A stretch of DNA of 39,640 nucleotides, taken from positions 1 through 39,640 of the forward strand of contig JALUMR010000050.1 of the NCBI GenBank assembly GCA_027055805.1. Direction: 5' to 3'. Under the pieces are notes generated by a model. It saw nothing but the letters and a program-made list of their open reading frames with translations, had not been told where the DNA came from and made no database searches. Shown piece by piece: positions 31,444 through 39,640 of this stretch. Position 1 is the stretch's first letter; each line of letters opens with the position of its first letter. The translations under genes and the position numbers were made by a program. The DNA is from Campylobacteraceae bacterium. Lineage in GTDB: Bacteria > Campylobacterota > Campylobacteria > Campylobacterales > Sulfurovaceae.

Positions 31444-31500
31444 TCTACTGTATTAGTAACAGTAGATTATAACTCTTGTGCTGCATTAGTAACAGTACAA
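31444..31500 (+). repeat. Two tandem hairpins sharing loop ATTAGTA in the rpoB leader
   Basis: Hairpin 1 is TCTACTGT-ATTAGTA-ACAGTAGA (31444-31466). Hairpin 2 is TTGTGCTG-CATTAGTAA-CAGTACAA (31476-31500, one G-T pair). The 13-base string ATTAGTAACAGTA recurs exactly at 31452 and 31485. The outer stem bases differ but remain paired in both. Confidence 0.7.
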
Positions 31501-31549
31501 AATCAAAAAACCATTATCAATTATAATTTCTTTTAGATGTAGTGATGAG

Positions 31550-31563
31550 CTATTGCGCAATAG
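31550..31563. repeat. 14-bp palindrome CTATTGCGCAATAG before rpoB
   Basis: A perfect palindrome 54 bases upstream of the rpoB ATG, followed by TTTCTTT. It could form a short hairpin with a weak T-rich tail, or act as a dyad operator. Function unknown. Confidence 0.5.
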
Positions 31564-31608
31564 TTTCTTTGTATATCTATACATTTATTAACATAAACAT
31601 ACTAATAA

Positions 31609-39640
<8,032 letters not shown>

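Overview
The window is AT-rich chromosomal DNA from a Gram-negative bacterium, almost certainly a member of the Campylobacterota (Epsilonproteobacteria). A Sulfurovum- or Sulfurimonas-like organism is my best guess. This rests on the style of the housekeeping proteins (EF-Tu, RpoA, RpoB, RpoC, PanD, MurE), the order tRNA-Thr/Tyr/Gly/Thr-tuf-rpmG-tRNA-Trp-secE-nusG-rplK-rplA-rplJ-rplL-rpoB-rpoC, and separate rpoB and rpoC genes (these are fused in Helicobacter and Wolinella). The genus is inference; no 16S gene is present.

Layout. (1) Positions 1-2330, minus strand: a phosphate-starvation block with the start of pstS, a phoB-type response regulator and an OprP/OprO-like porin. Each is preceded by a Pho box with the same 7-4-7 geometry, 10 nt from a -10 hexamer. 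(2) 2708-14490: a surface-protein region interrupted by rnhB-recQ (minus strand). It holds a secreted two-repeat protein with an IPTL-CTERM-like tail, an OmpA-family protein translationally coupled to a 1538-residue Asp-rich lipoprotein built of thrombospondin-type-3-like calcium repeats, a thioredoxin-like [2Fe-2S] ferredoxin, and a leucine-rich-repeat protein with CshA-like domains and a C-terminal membrane anchor. (3) 14581-18684: panD-ybaB followed by a small envelope-polysaccharide cluster (Wzx-type flippase, DUF5672 protein, SAF-domain oxidoreductase). A heptanucleotide repeat tract lies in front of the DUF5672 gene. (4) 18768-21917: the alpha operon rpmJ-rpsM-rpsK-rpsD-rpoA-rplQ behind a strongly structured leader and ended by a terminator. 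(5) 22038-25781: a possible 30-residue ORF, a DUF2062 membrane protein, a NifU-domain/TPR-like/murE operon, and convergent yaaA. (6) 25848 to the end: a consensus promoter, the tRNA array, tuf, and the secE-nusG, rplKAJL and rpoBC genes; rpoC runs off the window.

Most of the coding content is ordinary. The unusual material is (a) the OmpA plus giant Ca-repeat stalk lipoprotein with an FGE/C-type-lectin-like head, in a neighbourhood of other repeat-rich surface proteins; (b) several large inverted repeats in the translation/transcription gene leaders, above all two near-perfect palindromes between rplA and rplJ, a nested 95-bp inverted repeat before tuf, four consecutive hairpins before rpmJ, and two tandem hairpins sharing one loop sequence before rpoB; and (c) a precise Pho-box architecture that predicts an almost leaderless phoB mRNA. 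No IS element, prophage, CRISPR array or rRNA gene was seen. All structures were read by eye; no folding or database search was run.
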